The position numbers and the translations under genes were made by a program. From NCBI GenBank assembly GCA_016794785.1, contig JAEUHC010000013.1, forward strand, positions 248,001 to 312,000: 64,000 nt of DNA, read 5' to 3'. Of this stretch, positions 53,555-62,827 are shown one piece after another. The first letter of the stretch is position 1; each line of letters begins with the position of its first letter. The DNA comes from Opitutaceae bacterium. Lineage in GTDB: Bacteria > Verrucomicrobiota > Verrucomicrobiia > Opitutales > Opitutaceae. Below the pieces are notes generated by a model. That model was given only the letters and a program-made list of their open reading frames with translations. It was not told the origin of the DNA and did not search any database.

Positions 53555-55827
53555 GGATTTTTCGGGGCAATGGGATTCGTGCGCGCCACCCGCCACAGGA
53601 CGACGGTGATCACTGCAAAAGGAATCAGCGCGAGCAGATCGGCATGCGATCCCTCGTAGAACGGATTGTTCGCCGCGGACCATTTCGTGACCGCCGCGTC
53701 GAAATCACCCAGCACGCCCGCGAGAAACGCGATCACGATGCCCGCGATGGCGCCGCCGGCGATGTAGCCTGAGGCGAGCAGCACGCCGGGGCTCTTGTCG
53801 GTCTCCGCGGTGAACTGCTCCTCGTCCATCGCCGCATACGCCGCTTGTTTCCGCATGCGCCGATCCACGAGCCACCGCACCATCCCGCCGATGAAGATCG
53901 GCGTCGAGGCGAAGAGCGGCAGATAGACGCCCACCGCAAACGCCAGAGCCGGCACAAACGACATCTGCAGTGTCACCGCGATCATCACGCCGAGCAGCAC
54001 GAGCGCCCACGGCAGCTTCTGGTCGAGGATGCCCTTGATGATGTAGGAGACGAGCGTCGCCTTGGGCGCCTCGAACTTGCGGACCTCCGTGCCGTCGGGC
54101 CGCTTGCTGAACGCGCCATTGATGCCCGGGTCCACGAGCCACACGGCCTCGCCGCGGTCGTTGACGAGATACTTGCCCGCCGGTCCGCCGGCGTCGTCGG
54201 TCTTGTGCCACGCAAAATACTGCGCGCCATCGCCGCGCGCCTGCGGGCCGACCAGGCCCTGCTTTTCCTTTTCCAGTTTCGCGACGTCGGTCTTCAGTCC
54301 GCCGGGCGCAACCTGCGCCGCCGGCACATAAACAATCGCGGATTCGTTGAGCTTGAGCAGAATCGGCCCGAGCACGACGGCCGAAGCAAAGGCGCCGAGC
54401 AGAATCGCGTATTGCTGGAGCCGCGGCGTGCCGCCGAGCAGGAAGCCGGTCTTCAAATCCTGCGAGGTCGTGCCGCCGTTGGACGAGGCGATGCACACGA
54501 TCGCGCCGACGGAGAGCGCGGTCACGTAGTAGGTGCCGCCCTTCCAGCCCACGAGCAGGAACACGAGGCACGTGAACAGCAGCGTCGCCACCGTCATGCC
54601 CGAAATGGGATTGGACGAGGATCCAATCTCGCCCGTGAGCCGCGACGACACCGTGACAAACAAAAATCCGAACACGATCACGAGCAGCGCGCCGAGCAGG
54701 TTCATGTGCAGCGAAGGCGCGACCATGATCGCGCCGATGAGGACGACGATGCCGATGCCCACCGCCTTGATCGAAATATCCCGGTCCGTGCGCACCGCGG
54801 CGTTGCCGCCTCCGCTCTCGCCGATGCTGGCCAGGCCGCCGCGCAGCCCGTGCCAGATCGTCGGCAGCGCCTGCACGAGGCTGATGATGCCGCCCGCCGC
54901 GACGGCGCCCGCGCCAATGTAGAGGATGTAGGCGCTGCGGATGCCGCCCGGACTCATGTCCTTGATCAGCGTCGTGCCGGGCGCGAGCGGCGTGGAGAGC
55001 CCCTCGCCGAAAAATTTGATCAGCGGGATCAGCAGGAGATAAGAGAGCACGCCGCCCGCGCACATGATCGCCGCGATGCGCGGGCCGATGATGTAGCCGA
55101 CGCCAAGCAGCGCCGGGGAAACCTCCACGCCCACCGACCCGGCCTTCAGCGGCGGGCCGAACACTTTTTCCGACACATCTTTCCAGCCCTTGAGCGCGAG
55201 GTTGAGCGTAGTGTAGAGGAGCCCGATGAAGAAGCCGCCGAAGACCACCTTGGCCCCCGGCGATTCACCCAGGCCGGCGGCGGCCGCGGCGCGCATCTCG
55301 GCCTGCGCGGAGGGCGAGGCGAGCGCGCGCGATTCCGCATCAACCCCGGCCTTGAGCACCGCGGCGCAGGCCGTGCCCTCGGGATACTTCAGCTTCCCGT
55401 GCTCGTGCACGATCAGCGCGCGCCGCAGCGGGATCATCATGAGGATCCCGAGGAGTCCGCCCAGCACAGCCACCATCAGCACGCGCGTGAGCTCCAGATC
55501 GAAGCCGAGGATCAGAATCGCGGGCATCGTCACGCCCACGCCAAACGCGATCGACTCGCCCGCGGAGCCGGCGGTCTGAGTGATGTTGTGCTCCAGGATC
55601 GTGGCGTCGCGCCCGCCGACCTTCGACCAGGCGCGAAACAGCGCCAGCGAGATGACCGCCACCGGGATCGAGGCGCTTACGGTGAGACCCACCTTGAGCA
55701 CGAGATAAAGGGACGACGCCCCGAAAACGATGCCGAGCACGATGCCGGTGAGCACCGCGCGCACAGTGAACTCGCGCATCACGACGGAGTCGGGGATGAA
55801 GGGCTCGAATTTTTTCGGAGGGCTCAT
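53551..55827 (-). CDS. OPT-family transporter
   Basis: A 758-residue polytopic protein with about 14 helices. The start FIPDSVVMREFTVRAVLTGIVLGIVFGASSLYLVLKVGLTVSASIPVAV, the GIT-type ILEHNITQTAGSAGESIAFGVGVTMPA and KYPEGTACAAVLKAG segments and later EIGSSSNPISGMTVATLL are the family signature of bacterial OPT transporters. A soluble insert of about 110 residues (about 505-610) contains KTDVAKLEKEKQGLVGPQARGDGAQYFAWHKTDDAGG. OPT proteins move peptides, siderophores or metal chelates. Its place between lutB and lutC suggests a carboxylate or iron-chelate substrate linked to lactate use, which is inference. Confidence 0.9.
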   Translation of the reverse strand: MSPPKKFEPFIPDSVVMREFTVRAVLTGIVLGIVFGASSLYLVLKVGLTVSASIPVAVISLALFRAWSKVGGRDATILEHNITQTAGSAGESIAFGVGVTMPAILILGFDLELTRVLMVAVLGGLLGILMMIPLRRALIVHEHGKLKYPEGTACAAVLKAGVDAESRALASPSAQAEMRAAAAAGLGESPGAKVVFGGFFIGLLYTTLNLALKGWKDVSEKVFGPPLKAGSVGVEVSPALLGVGYIIGPRIAAIMCAGGVLSYLLLIPLIKFFGEGLSTPLAPGTTLIKDMSPGGIRSAYILYIGAGAVAAGGIISLVQALPTIWHGLRGGLASIGESGGGNAAVRTDRDISIKAVGIGIVVLIGAIMVAPSLHMNLLGALLVIVFGFLFVTVSSRLTGEIGSSSNPISGMTVATLLFTCLVFLLVGWKGGTYYVTALSVGAIVCIASSNGGTTSQDLKTGFLLGGTPRLQQYAILLGAFASAVVLGPILLKLNESAIVYVPAAQVAPGGLKTDVAKLEKEKQGLVGPQARGDGAQYFAWHKTDDAGGPAGKYLVNDRGEAVWLVDPGINGAFSKRPDGTEVRKFEAPKATLVSYIIKGILDQKLPWALVLLGVMIAVTLQMSFVPALAFAVGVYLPLFASTPIFIGGMVRWLVDRRMRKQAAYAAMDEEQFTAETDKSPGVLLASGYIAGGAIAGIVIAFLAGVLGDFDAAVTKWSAANNPFYEGSHADLLALIPFAVITVVLWRVARTNPIAPKNP

Positions 55828-55837
55828 GGGGATTTGA

Positions 55838-55912
55838 GGTAGGGCGGGTCTGTGACCCGCCCTTTCACGCCTTAGGTATTCGCACCGAGGGCGGGTCAGA
55901 GACCCGCCCTAC
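55838..55912. repeat. Facing pair of GTAG-headed REP-like palindromes
   Basis: Element 1 (55838-55862) has GGTAG and the stem GGGCGGGTC/GACCCGCCC, loop TGT. Element 2 (55888-55912) is the same stem in opposite orientation with loop AGA and its GTAG read on the minus strand. Element 2 provides the last codons (SRAGL) and the TGA stop of lutB. Both are nearly identical to 35403-35427. Confidence 0.85.
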
Positions 55913-57293
55913 TTTTTCTGTTCTTCAGCCATTTCCTGAACTCGCCGCCGCGCCAGCGGGGCAGCTCGCGTTTGTCGGCCCACGCCTGGAGCGCGGGGAC
56001 CGGGATCATTTTCGTCGGCAGGTGGTTCATCAGCTTGCCGCCGAAGAGCGACGCCTTCCACACGGTCGGCTGCGTGGCGAGCAGGGCCCACGCGCCCATG
56101 GGCGGCGTGCCGGGCGAGGGCACGCCTTCTTCCTTGGCCTTGTTGCGCAGGCGCAGGAGCAGATCCGGGATCGGGATGTTGACGGGGCAGACTTCGTTGC
56201 ACGCGCCGCAGAGCGACGAGGCTTTCGGCAAGTCGGCGAGCGTCGGGAATTTTTCGCCGGCGAGCAGCGGCGAAAGCACGGCGCCGACGGGGCCGGGATA
56301 GACGCTGCGATACGCGTGGCCGCTCGCCTGCCGGTAAACGGGGCAGACGTTGAGGCACGCACCGCAGCGGATGCAGCGCAGGATGTCGCGGCAATCGCTC
56401 GCGAGCACCTCGGTGCGGCCGTTGTCCACGAAGATGACATGCATCTCCTCGGGTCCGTCGGGCTGCGCGGCGGTTTTCGGGCCGCCAATGAACTCGGTGT
56501 AAACGGTGAGGTCCTGCGCGGTGCCGGAGCGGCCGAGCAGGTTGAGCAGGAGGCCGAGGTCACGATCGCGGGGCACGATTTTCTCGATGCCGATGAGGGC
56601 GATGTGGCACTTGGTCGCGGCGAGGCAGAAGCGGGAGTTGCCCTCGTTGGTCACGAGCACCATGCGCCCGCTCTCGGCGGAGACGAAATTGGCGCCGGTG
56701 AGGCCGACGTCGGCGGCGAGGTATTTGTGCCGCAGGAAATGCCGCGCGCGCCGGGTGATGGTGCCGGGATCGTCGTTGTAGGCGCCGAGGCCCTCGCGCT
56801 CGAAGCTCTGTGCGATCTCGCGGCGGTTCTTGTGGATGATCGGGCGGACGATGTGACTCGGGTGATCGTGGTCGATCTGGATGATGAATTCGCCGAGGTC
56901 GGTCTCGAGCGCCTCGCACCCGTGCTTCTCCAGGAAATGCGCGAGCTCGATCTCCTCGCTCACCATGGTCTTGGCCTTGACCATCTTGGTCGCGCCGCGC
57001 GCGCGCATGATGCGCAGCACGGTCTCGCAGGCGCTCTCGGCGGTCGAGGCCCAGTGGACCTGCGCGCCGGCGGCCTGGAGCTTGGCCTCGACCTGCGGGA
57101 GGTAGGTGTCGAGGTTCTCAATCGCGTGCTGCTTGATCTCGCCGGCCAGCTCGCGGAGGCGGTTGGGGTCGGCGAACTGATCGAACAGGAGCTTGGTGCG
57201 CTTCTCGTGCGTGGTCTTGGTGCTCTGGTAGACCGACGCGCGCGTCTCGGCCTTCAGCTCCGCGGAAAATTGATCGATTTGTTGGAAGCGCAT
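55896..57293 (-). CDS. lutB: LutB-type iron-sulfur protein of lactate utilisation
   Basis: A 465-residue protein. The N-terminal LUD-like part has TAESACETVLRIMRARGATKMVKAKTMVSEEIELAHFLEKHGCEALETDLGEFIIQI and the hallmark GTITRRARHFLRHKYLAADVGLTGANFVSAESGRMVLVTNEGN. Two 4Fe-4S motifs follow: CIRCGACLNVCPVY and CGACNEVCPVNIPIPDLL. This is LutB of the LutABC L-lactate oxidation system. Its last five residues and stop are encoded by a REP-like element, replacing part of the usual tail. It lies between lutA upstream and the OPT gene downstream. Confidence 0.93.
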   Translation of the reverse strand: MRFQQIDQFSAELKAETRASVYQSTKTTHEKRTKLLFDQFADPNRLRELAGEIKQHAIENLDTYLPQVEAKLQAAGAQVHWASTAESACETVLRIMRARGATKMVKAKTMVSEEIELAHFLEKHGCEALETDLGEFIIQIDHDHPSHIVRPIIHKNRREIAQSFEREGLGAYNDDPGTITRRARHFLRHKYLAADVGLTGANFVSAESGRMVLVTNEGNSRFCLAATKCHIALIGIEKIVPRDRDLGLLLNLLGRSGTAQDLTVYTEFIGGPKTAAQPDGPEEMHVIFVDNGRTEVLASDCRDILRCIRCGACLNVCPVYRQASGHAYRSVYPGPVGAVLSPLLAGEKFPTLADLPKASSLCGACNEVCPVNIPIPDLLLRLRNKAKEEGVPSPGTPPMGAWALLATQPTVWKASLFGGKLMNHLPTKMIPVPALQAWADKRELPRWRGGEFRKWLKNRKSRAGL

Positions 57294-57300
57294 TTTCGGA

Positions 57301-57377
57301 TTAAGCGCAAAGCCGCGAGGCCGCGACGATCCGATGCCTTTGCTCCGGACTTCGCCACTTCGCCTCTTTGCGCTTAG
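57301..57377. repeat. TAAGCGCAAAG-type inverted repeat between lutA and lutB
   Basis: TTAAGCGCAAAGCCGCGAGG at 57301 onward faces CTTCGCCTCTTTGCGCTTAG ending at 57377. The same family occurs at 61220-61313. The TAA of the right arm (read on the minus strand, 57376-57374) is the lutA stop codon. Confidence 0.75.
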
Positions 57378-58141
57378 TTAGGTTTTCCATTCTTAAGCGC
57401 ATCGCGCAGCACCTGCGCGAGGTGGAGGGTCTTGATGGGCTTGCCCTCTTTGGCCGCGAGGCCGCCCATGTGCATCATGCAGCTCATGTCGCCGGAGACG
57501 AAGACGTCGGGCTTGGCCGCGCGCACGTGATCGAGCTTCAGCGCGCCCATCGCGGTGGAGATGTTGGGAAACGAAACCGAGAACGTGCCGCCGAAGCCGC
57601 AGCATTGCTCGCCCTCGCCAAACTCCACCACGCGCACGCCGGCGATGGCGTTGAGCAGCGTGAGCGAGGCCTCGCCGCTCTTCGTGCCACGCGAGTGGCA
57701 GGAGCGATGGAAGGCCACCGTCGCATCATAGCGGCCGGGCCACGCGGTGACGCCGAGGCCGTGGACGATGAAGTCCGCCAGCTCCCACGTGCGGCGGCCG
57801 AGCGCCTCGACCTCGCCGACATCCTTTTCCTTTTCAAACTCGAGCACGGCGCCGTGAAACATCATCGCCGCGCACGAGCCGCTCGGCACGACGACCGGCT
57901 CGTCGCCCGCGAAGGTCTTGACGGTGTGGCGCACGACCTTGCGCGAGGCCGCCCAGTCGCCGCCGTTGAAGGCGGGCTGGCCGCAGCAGGTCTGCGCCTC
58001 GGGAAAGACCACCTCGACGCCGAGGTGCTCGAGCACCTCGACCGTCGCGGCGGCCACGTCGTCGTAGAATGCGTCGCAGAGGCACGTGGCCATGAGCTGG
58101 ACGCGTTTGCCGGTGATGGGCTTTCGCTCGGAGTTGAGCAT
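57374..58141 (-). CDS. lutA: LutA-type (Fe-S)-binding protein of lactate utilisation
   Basis: A 255-residue protein with two CCG domains: QLMATCLCDAFYDDVAAATVEVLEHLGVEVVFPEAQTCCGQPAFNGGD and, in the second half, VAFHRSCHSRGTKSG, FGEGEQCCGFGGTFSV and SGDMSCMMHMGGLA. This is LutA/GlcF-like. With LutB and LutC it oxidises L-lactate to pyruvate. The ATG at 58141 was chosen over a longer in-frame extension because the family begins with this short lead. It is the first gene of the minus-strand lut run and is divergent from rhamnulokinase. Confidence 0.92.
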   Translation of the reverse strand: MLNSERKPITGKRVQLMATCLCDAFYDDVAAATVEVLEHLGVEVVFPEAQTCCGQPAFNGGDWAASRKVVRHTVKTFAGDEPVVVPSGSCAAMMFHGAVLEFEKEKDVGEVEALGRRTWELADFIVHGLGVTAWPGRYDATVAFHRSCHSRGTKSGEASLTLLNAIAGVRVVEFGEGEQCCGFGGTFSVSFPNISTAMGALKLDHVRAAKPDVFVSGDMSCMMHMGGLAAKEGKPIKTLHLAQVLRDALKNGKPN

Positions 58142-58326
58142 GTGGGAAACGCTAGACCGTGTGTCGCGCCGGAGGCCTTGCAACCGAATTTCCCCCCCGG
58201 CGGCATGGTGAAATCGCGTCACTCCTTGGCACGCGAGCGCACGCACATTTGCAGTGACCGCGCGCGGCCGGTCCTTTTGTTTCCTGCCCCCGTCTTCCGC
58301 CACGCGTCACCCGTCCCATCTTTTCC
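58142..58326. promoter_or_regulatory. Divergent promoter region between lutA and rhaB
   Basis: The 185 bases between the two start codons must hold promoters for both transcripts. No specific operator could be made out. Its position would allow one regulator to control rhamnose and lactate genes together. Confidence 0.4.
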
Positions 58327-59775
58327 ATGTCCCGCACGATCTACTCCGCCGCCGTCGATCTCGGCGCCACCAGTGGCCGCGTCATCCTCGGCCGCTGGGC
58401 GAAAAACCGCCTCACGCTCACCGAGGCGCACCGTTTCCCGAATTCGTTTCGCACGCTCAACGGCCACGACTACTGGGACGTCGGGACGCTCTGGCACGAG
58501 GTGCAGGAAGGCCTGCGCAAGGCCGTCGCCGCCCTGCCGCGCGGCGCGACACTCGCCTCGATCGGCGTCGATGTCTGGGGCGTGGACTACGCGCTCGTGG
58601 ACGACACGGGCCGGCTCGTCTTCCCCGTGCACGCCTACCGCGACGCCCGCACGCAGCCCGGCCTCAAGCGCCTCGCCAACATCCGCGCCGCGCTCGACCG
58701 CATCTATGCGGCCACGGGCATCCCGAATGTCTTCTACAACACCTCGCTTCAGCTCGAGGAGGTCGTCGCCCGCTGCCCGGCCATCACGGACCTCGCGTCA
58801 CGCTGCCTCTTTCTCCCGGACTATTTCAATTTCCTCCTCTCGGGCCGCATGGAGAACGAGTTCACGGTCGCGAGCACCTCGCAGCTCATCGACGTCCACT
58901 CGACCGGCTGGTCGCGCGCCGCGCTCGATCACTTCCGCATCCCGGCGCAGTGGTTCACGCCGCCCGTCCTCAGCGGCACGAAGCTCGGCCGGTTGAAAAA
59001 GGAAATCTCCGGCGCCGCCCCCGCGCTCGCCAAGACGCAGATCATCGCCGTGCCCGGCCATGACACCGCCGCCGCCTACGATGCGATGCCCGCCGCGCCC
59101 GACGGCTCCGATCTCTACATCAGCTCCGGCACCTGGTCGCTCGTCGGCTTCGAGAGCGACCGCCCCGTGCTGGGCGCCGCGGCGCTCGCCGCGCGCATCT
59201 CCAACGAGCGCATCGGCGACGGCCGCTACCGCCCGCTCACGAATGTCATCGGCCTCTGGATGCTCGAAGGCACGCTCAAGGACTTCGCCTCCCGCCCGAC
59301 CAACGACCGCGAATGGGCCGCGCTCATCACCGCCGCGGAAAAACTCCCCGCCCCCGCCGCGCCGCTCGACATGGCCTTCGCCGAGTTCGGCAACCCCGCA
59401 TCGATGAAAGCCGCGATCGACGCGCAGTTGAAGAGACGAAAACTCCCCGCGCCTAAGAATCTCGCCGGCTACGTGCGCCTGATCTGCGAGTCACTCGGCA
59501 AAGGCCACGCCGATGCGATGCGATCCTTTGAGCAGATGGCCGGGAAAAAATTCCGCCGCATCCTCATTGTCGGCGGCGGCTCGAAGAACCGCCTCCTCTG
59601 CCAGGCCACGGCCAACGCCAGCGGCCTCCCCGTCGTGAGCTTCGCCCTCGAAGGCACCGCCGTCGGCAACCTCGCCAGCCAGCTGATCTCGCTCGGCGCG
59701 GTGAAGGATCTCGCGACCTTCCGTCGCCACCTCGCGGCGGACTTGAAGCAGACAATCTACACGCCGCGGGCATAA
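58327..59775 (+). CDS. rhaB: Rhamnulokinase
   Basis: A 482-residue FGGY-family carbohydrate kinase. Motifs: SAAVDLGATSGRVILG (phosphate 1), RFPNSFRTLNGHDYWDVGTLW, SIGVDVWGVDYALVDDTGRLV, PDYFNFLLSGRMENEFTVASTSQLID, and VPGHDTAAAYDAMP with the catalytic-type Asp, then YISSGTWSLVGFE and ILIVGGGSKNRLLCQATANASGLPVV. The combination is that of RhaB, which phosphorylates L-rhamnulose at C1. Aldolase cleavage then gives lactaldehyde, which can be oxidised to lactate, the substrate of the divergent lut genes. No rhaA, rhaD or lactaldehyde dehydrogenase is in the window. Confidence 0.93.
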   Translation: MSRTIYSAAVDLGATSGRVILGRWAKNRLTLTEAHRFPNSFRTLNGHDYWDVGTLWHEVQEGLRKAVAALPRGATLASIGVDVWGVDYALVDDTGRLVFPVHAYRDARTQPGLKRLANIRAALDRIYAATGIPNVFYNTSLQLEEVVARCPAITDLASRCLFLPDYFNFLLSGRMENEFTVASTSQLIDVHSTGWSRAALDHFRIPAQWFTPPVLSGTKLGRLKKEISGAAPALAKTQIIAVPGHDTAAAYDAMPAAPDGSDLYISSGTWSLVGFESDRPVLGAAALAARISNERIGDGRYRPLTNVIGLWMLEGTLKDFASRPTNDREWAALITAAEKLPAPAAPLDMAFAEFGNPASMKAAIDAQLKRRKLPAPKNLAGYVRLICESLGKGHADAMRSFEQMAGKKFRRILIVGGGSKNRLLCQATANASGLPVVSFALEGTAVGNLASQLISLGAVKDLATFRRHLAADLKQTIYTPRA

Positions 59776-59829
59776 GCCACGAGCCCCCGCCGCGCGGCGC
59801 ACGCGGGAGCCGGCCGGTTTTCCTTGTTT

Positions 59830-59872
59830 GTCATTGCGAGCCCGGCGCAGCCGAGCGCGGCAATCCATCTGG
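59830..59872. repeat. CATTGCGAG...GGCAATCC-type palindromic repeat
   Basis: TCATTGCGAGCCCGGCGCAG followed by CCGAGCGCGGCAATCCATCT. ATTGC and GCAAT close a 30-base unit. The pattern resembles a short palindromic element often seen between genes in many bacterial genomes; that comparison is from memory. It lies between rhaB and the methylcitrate synthase gene. Confidence 0.5.
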
Positions 59873-60043
59873 ATTTGCGCGCATTTGCTTTATCGCCACG
59901 CCCTCGGTTGACGCCCCCGCCGCAGGCGTTTCACATAGGCCATGCCGATGTCACTCGCGCGCACGTCCGAGGAGCCGAGCACCCCTGGACGCATCACATC
60001 GGCCGCACTCGCCAAGGCCGCCGCCCAACCACCCCACCCCCCC

Positions 60044-61222
60044 ATGAACCCTGAAGCCCACGATCCGGCCGCGCCCAAAATCAAAAAATCCGTCGCGCTT
60101 TCCGGCGTCGTCGCTGGCAACACCGCCATCTGCACCGTCGGCCATGCGGGTGACAATCTCCACTACCGTGGCTACGCCATCGCCGACCTCGCGGCACACG
60201 CGACGTTTGAGGAGGTCGCGCACCTGCTGATCCACGGTCACCTGCCGAAGCGCGACGAACTCGCCGCGTTTCACGCGCGGCTCGCGGCACTGCGCGGCAT
60301 ACCGGCACCGGTGCGCGCGATCCTCGAGCAGCTCCCCGCCTCGGCGCACGCGATGGGCGTGTTGCGCACGGCGTGCTCGGCGCTCGGCGCCCTCGATCCC
60401 GAGCGCGCTCCGGCGGGCAGCACCGGCCCGGTCGATGCCGCGGCCGCACGTGCCATCGCGGAGCGGCTGCTCGCGAGCTTTCCCTCGATGCTGCTCTACT
60501 GGCATCACTTCGCCTCTACGGGCCAACGTATCGACACCGAGACCGCCGAGCCGTCGCTCGCCGCGCATTTCCTGCGGCTGCTGCACCAGCGCACACCCTC
60601 GCTCCTCCACGCGCGCGACCTCGACCGTTCGTTGATTCTCTACGCGGAACACGAGTTCAACGCCTCCACCTTCACCGCGCGCGTCATCGCCGGCACGGGC
60701 TCGGGCCTCTACTCGTGTGTCACCGGCGCCATCGGTGCGCTGCGCGGGCCGAAGCACGGCGGGGCCAACGAGGTCGCCCACGACATCCAGCTCCGCTACC
60801 GCACCGCCGACGAGGCCGAGGCCGACATCCGTGCGCGTCTCGCGCGCAAGGAAGTCGTCGTCGGCTTCGGCCACCCCGTTTACACCACCGCCGATCCGCG
60901 CAACATCATCATCAAGGAAATCGCCCGCGAGCTCTGCGCCGACGCCGGCCGCACGCCGCTGTTCGACGTCTGCGAGCGCATCGAGCAGGTGATGGCCGCG
61001 GAGAAGCGGATGTTCGCCAACCTCGATTGGTATAGCGCACCCGCCTACGACACCATGGGCGTGCCCACGGCGTTCTTCACCCCGCTCTTCGTGATGGCCC
61101 GCACCGCCGGCTGGTGCGCCCACGTGATCGAGCAGCGCGAGGACGGCAAAATCATCCGCCCCGGCGCCCACTACATCGGCCCCGCCCCCCGCGCCTACGC
61201 GCCAATCGAGCAGCGGAATTAA
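60044..61222 (+). CDS. prpC: Citrate synthase-family protein, 2-methylcitrate synthase type
   Basis: A 392-residue short (Gram-positive/PrpC-type) citrate synthase. [47 protein letters not shown] is the opening. Catalytic residues are His in [14 protein letters not shown], His in [14 protein letters not shown] and the Asp region in [38 protein letters not shown]. The downstream PrpD-like gene favours 2-methylcitrate synthase, condensing propionyl-CoA with oxaloacetate, over housekeeping citrate synthase. The ATG at 60044 was chosen over an upstream in-frame start. The stop codon is the first base set of an inverted repeat. Confidence 0.88.
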   Translation: MNPEAHDPAAPKIKKSVALSGVVAGNTAICTVGHAGDNLHYRGYAIADLAAHATFEEVAHLLIHGHLPKRDELAAFHARLAALRGIPAPVRAILEQLPASAHAMGVLRTACSALGALDPERAPAGSTGPVDAAAARAIAERLLASFPSMLLYWHHFASTGQRIDTETAEPSLAAHFLRLLHQRTPSLLHARDLDRSLILYAEHEFNASTFTARVIAGTGSGLYSCVTGAIGALRGPKHGGANEVAHDIQLRYRTADEAEADIRARLARKEVVVGFGHPVYTTADPRNIIIKEIARELCADAGRTPLFDVCERIEQVMAAEKRMFANLDWYSAPAYDTMGVPTAFFTPLFVMARTAGWCAHVIEQREDGKIIRPGAHYIGPAPRAYAPIEQRN

Positions 61223-61313
61223 GCGCAAAGAAGCGAAGACGCAAAGTTCGATCAAGAAGGTCTGCTTCAGAAATTCTTTGCTCCGATCTTAGCGCCTTCG
61301 CTTCTTCGCGCTT
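61220..61313. repeat. TAAGCGCAAAG-type inverted repeat between prpC and prpD
   Basis: TAAGCGCAAAGAAGCGAAGA at 61220 faces CTTCGCTTCTTCGCGCTT ending at 61313; outer arms match in all but a few positions. The first three bases are the prpC stop codon. The family is the same as at 57301-57377. Confidence 0.8.
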
Positions 61314-61332
61314 CACTCTTTCTTTCTCATTC

Positions 61333-62823
61333 ATGAGTTCACCCATCTCCAACGTCCGCCCGCCGCCCGACGCCCTCCTCGCCGAGATCGCCGACTATGC
61401 GCTCCACTACGATTCGCCGAGCGACGAGGCGCTCGACACCGCGCGCTGGTGCCTCCTCGACACCCTCGCGTGCGGCATCATGGCGCTGAAGTATCCCGCC
61501 TGCACCAAGCTCCTCGGCCCCGTCGTCCCCGGCACCAGCATCGTCAACGGCGCGCGCGTCCCCGGCACCAGCTACGAACTCGATCCCGTGCAGGCCGCCT
61601 TCAACATCGGCACGATGGTGCGCTGGCTCGATTTCAACGACACCTGGCTCGCCGCCGAATGGGGCCACCCCTCCGACAACCTCGGCGCCATCCTCGCTGT
61701 CACCGACTGGCTCTCCCGCCACCAAGCCGCCGGCACCACGCCCGCGGCCTTCCACTCGCCCCTCGCCCTTCGCCCCTCGCCCCTCACTGTCCGCGATGTC
61801 CTCGTCGCCATGGTGAAGGCCCACGAAATCCAGGGCGTGCTTGCCCTCGAAAACTCCTTTAACCGGGTAGGACTCGACCATGTGTTACTTGTGCGCATTG
61901 CCTCCACAGCCGTCGCAACCGCTCTCCTCGGCGGCACGCGCGAGCAAATCATCAACGCGCTCTCGCACGCGTGGCTCGACGGCTCCGCGCTGCGCACGTA
62001 TCGGCACGCGCCCAACACCGGCTCCCGCAAAAGCTGGGCCGCAGGCGACGCCACGAGCCGCGCGGTCCGCCTCGCGCTCATCGCGCTGACCGGCGAGATG
62101 GGCTACCCCTCCGTCCTCACCGCCAAAACGTGGGGCTTTCAGGACGTGTCGTTCAAGGGCCAGCCCGTGAAACTCGCGCGCCCCCTCGGCAGCTACGTGA
62201 TGGAGCAAATCCTCTTCAAGATTTCCTTCCCCGCCGAATTCCACGCCCAGACCGCCGTCGAGTGCGCCGTCCAGCTCCACCCGCTCGTCAAAGCCAAACT
62301 CGCCGCCATCGCGCGCATCGAGCTCACCACGCACGAGTCCGCGATCCGCATCATCGACAAGACCGGCCCGCTCCACAACCCCGCCGACCGCGACCACTGC
62401 CTGCAATACATGACCGCCATCGGCCTCATCCACGGCAATCTCACCGCCGAACACTACGAGGACCAAGTCGCCGCCGACCCGCGCATCGACGCCCTCCGCG
62501 CCCAGATGGTCGTCACCGAGGACAAACAATTCTCCCGCGACTACCTCAACTCCGACAAACGCTCCATCGCCAACGCCGTCCAAGTCTTCTTCAAGAACGG
62601 GTCGAACACCGAGCGTGTCGAGGTGCACTTCCCCATCGGCCACCGGCGGCGGCGGCGGGAGGGCATTCCGATTTTGCGGCAAAAGGCTGAGGCGGCCTTC
62701 ACCGCGCACTACGGCGAATCGAAGTCTAGTGACCTTGTAGCTCTCTTCACCGACCCCGCGAATCTTGAGAGCATGCGGGCGTATGATTTCGCTGCGAAGT
62801 TCGCAAAGCAGTTGGTAACGTGA
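61333..62823 (+). CDS. prpD: MmgE/PrpD-family protein, 2-methylcitrate dehydratase type
   Basis: A 496-residue PrpD-fold protein. Segments: [136 protein letters not shown], and [19 protein letters not shown]. These match PrpD of the 2-methylcitrate cycle. It follows the methylcitrate synthase on the same strand. The third cycle enzyme, 2-methylisocitrate lyase, is not in the window. Confidence 0.9.
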   Translation: MSSPISNVRPPPDALLAEIADYALHYDSPSDEALDTARWCLLDTLACGIMALKYPACTKLLGPVVPGTSIVNGARVPGTSYELDPVQAAFNIGTMVRWLDFNDTWLAAEWGHPSDNLGAILAVTDWLSRHQAAGTTPAAFHSPLALRPSPLTVRDVLVAMVKAHEIQGVLALENSFNRVGLDHVLLVRIASTAVATALLGGTREQIINALSHAWLDGSALRTYRHAPNTGSRKSWAAGDATSRAVRLALIALTGEMGYPSVLTAKTWGFQDVSFKGQPVKLARPLGSYVMEQILFKISFPAEFHAQTAVECAVQLHPLVKAKLAAIARIELTTHESAIRIIDKTGPLHNPADRDHCLQYMTAIGLIHGNLTAEHYEDQVAADPRIDALRAQMVVTEDKQFSRDYLNSDKRSIANAVQVFFKNGSNTERVEVHFPIGHRRRRREGIPILRQKAEAAFTAHYGESKSSDLVALFTDPANLESMRAYDFAAKFAKQLVT

Positions 62824-62827
62824 GCCT

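Noticed and set aside
53845..55842. A 665-codon frame opposite the OPT transporter
   Set aside because: Highly charged, Arg/His/Asp-rich translation typical of the antisense of a membrane protein gene.
59942..60043. An N-terminal extension of the methylcitrate synthase
   Set aside because: The 34 extra residues are low-complexity and precede the usual family start at 60044.
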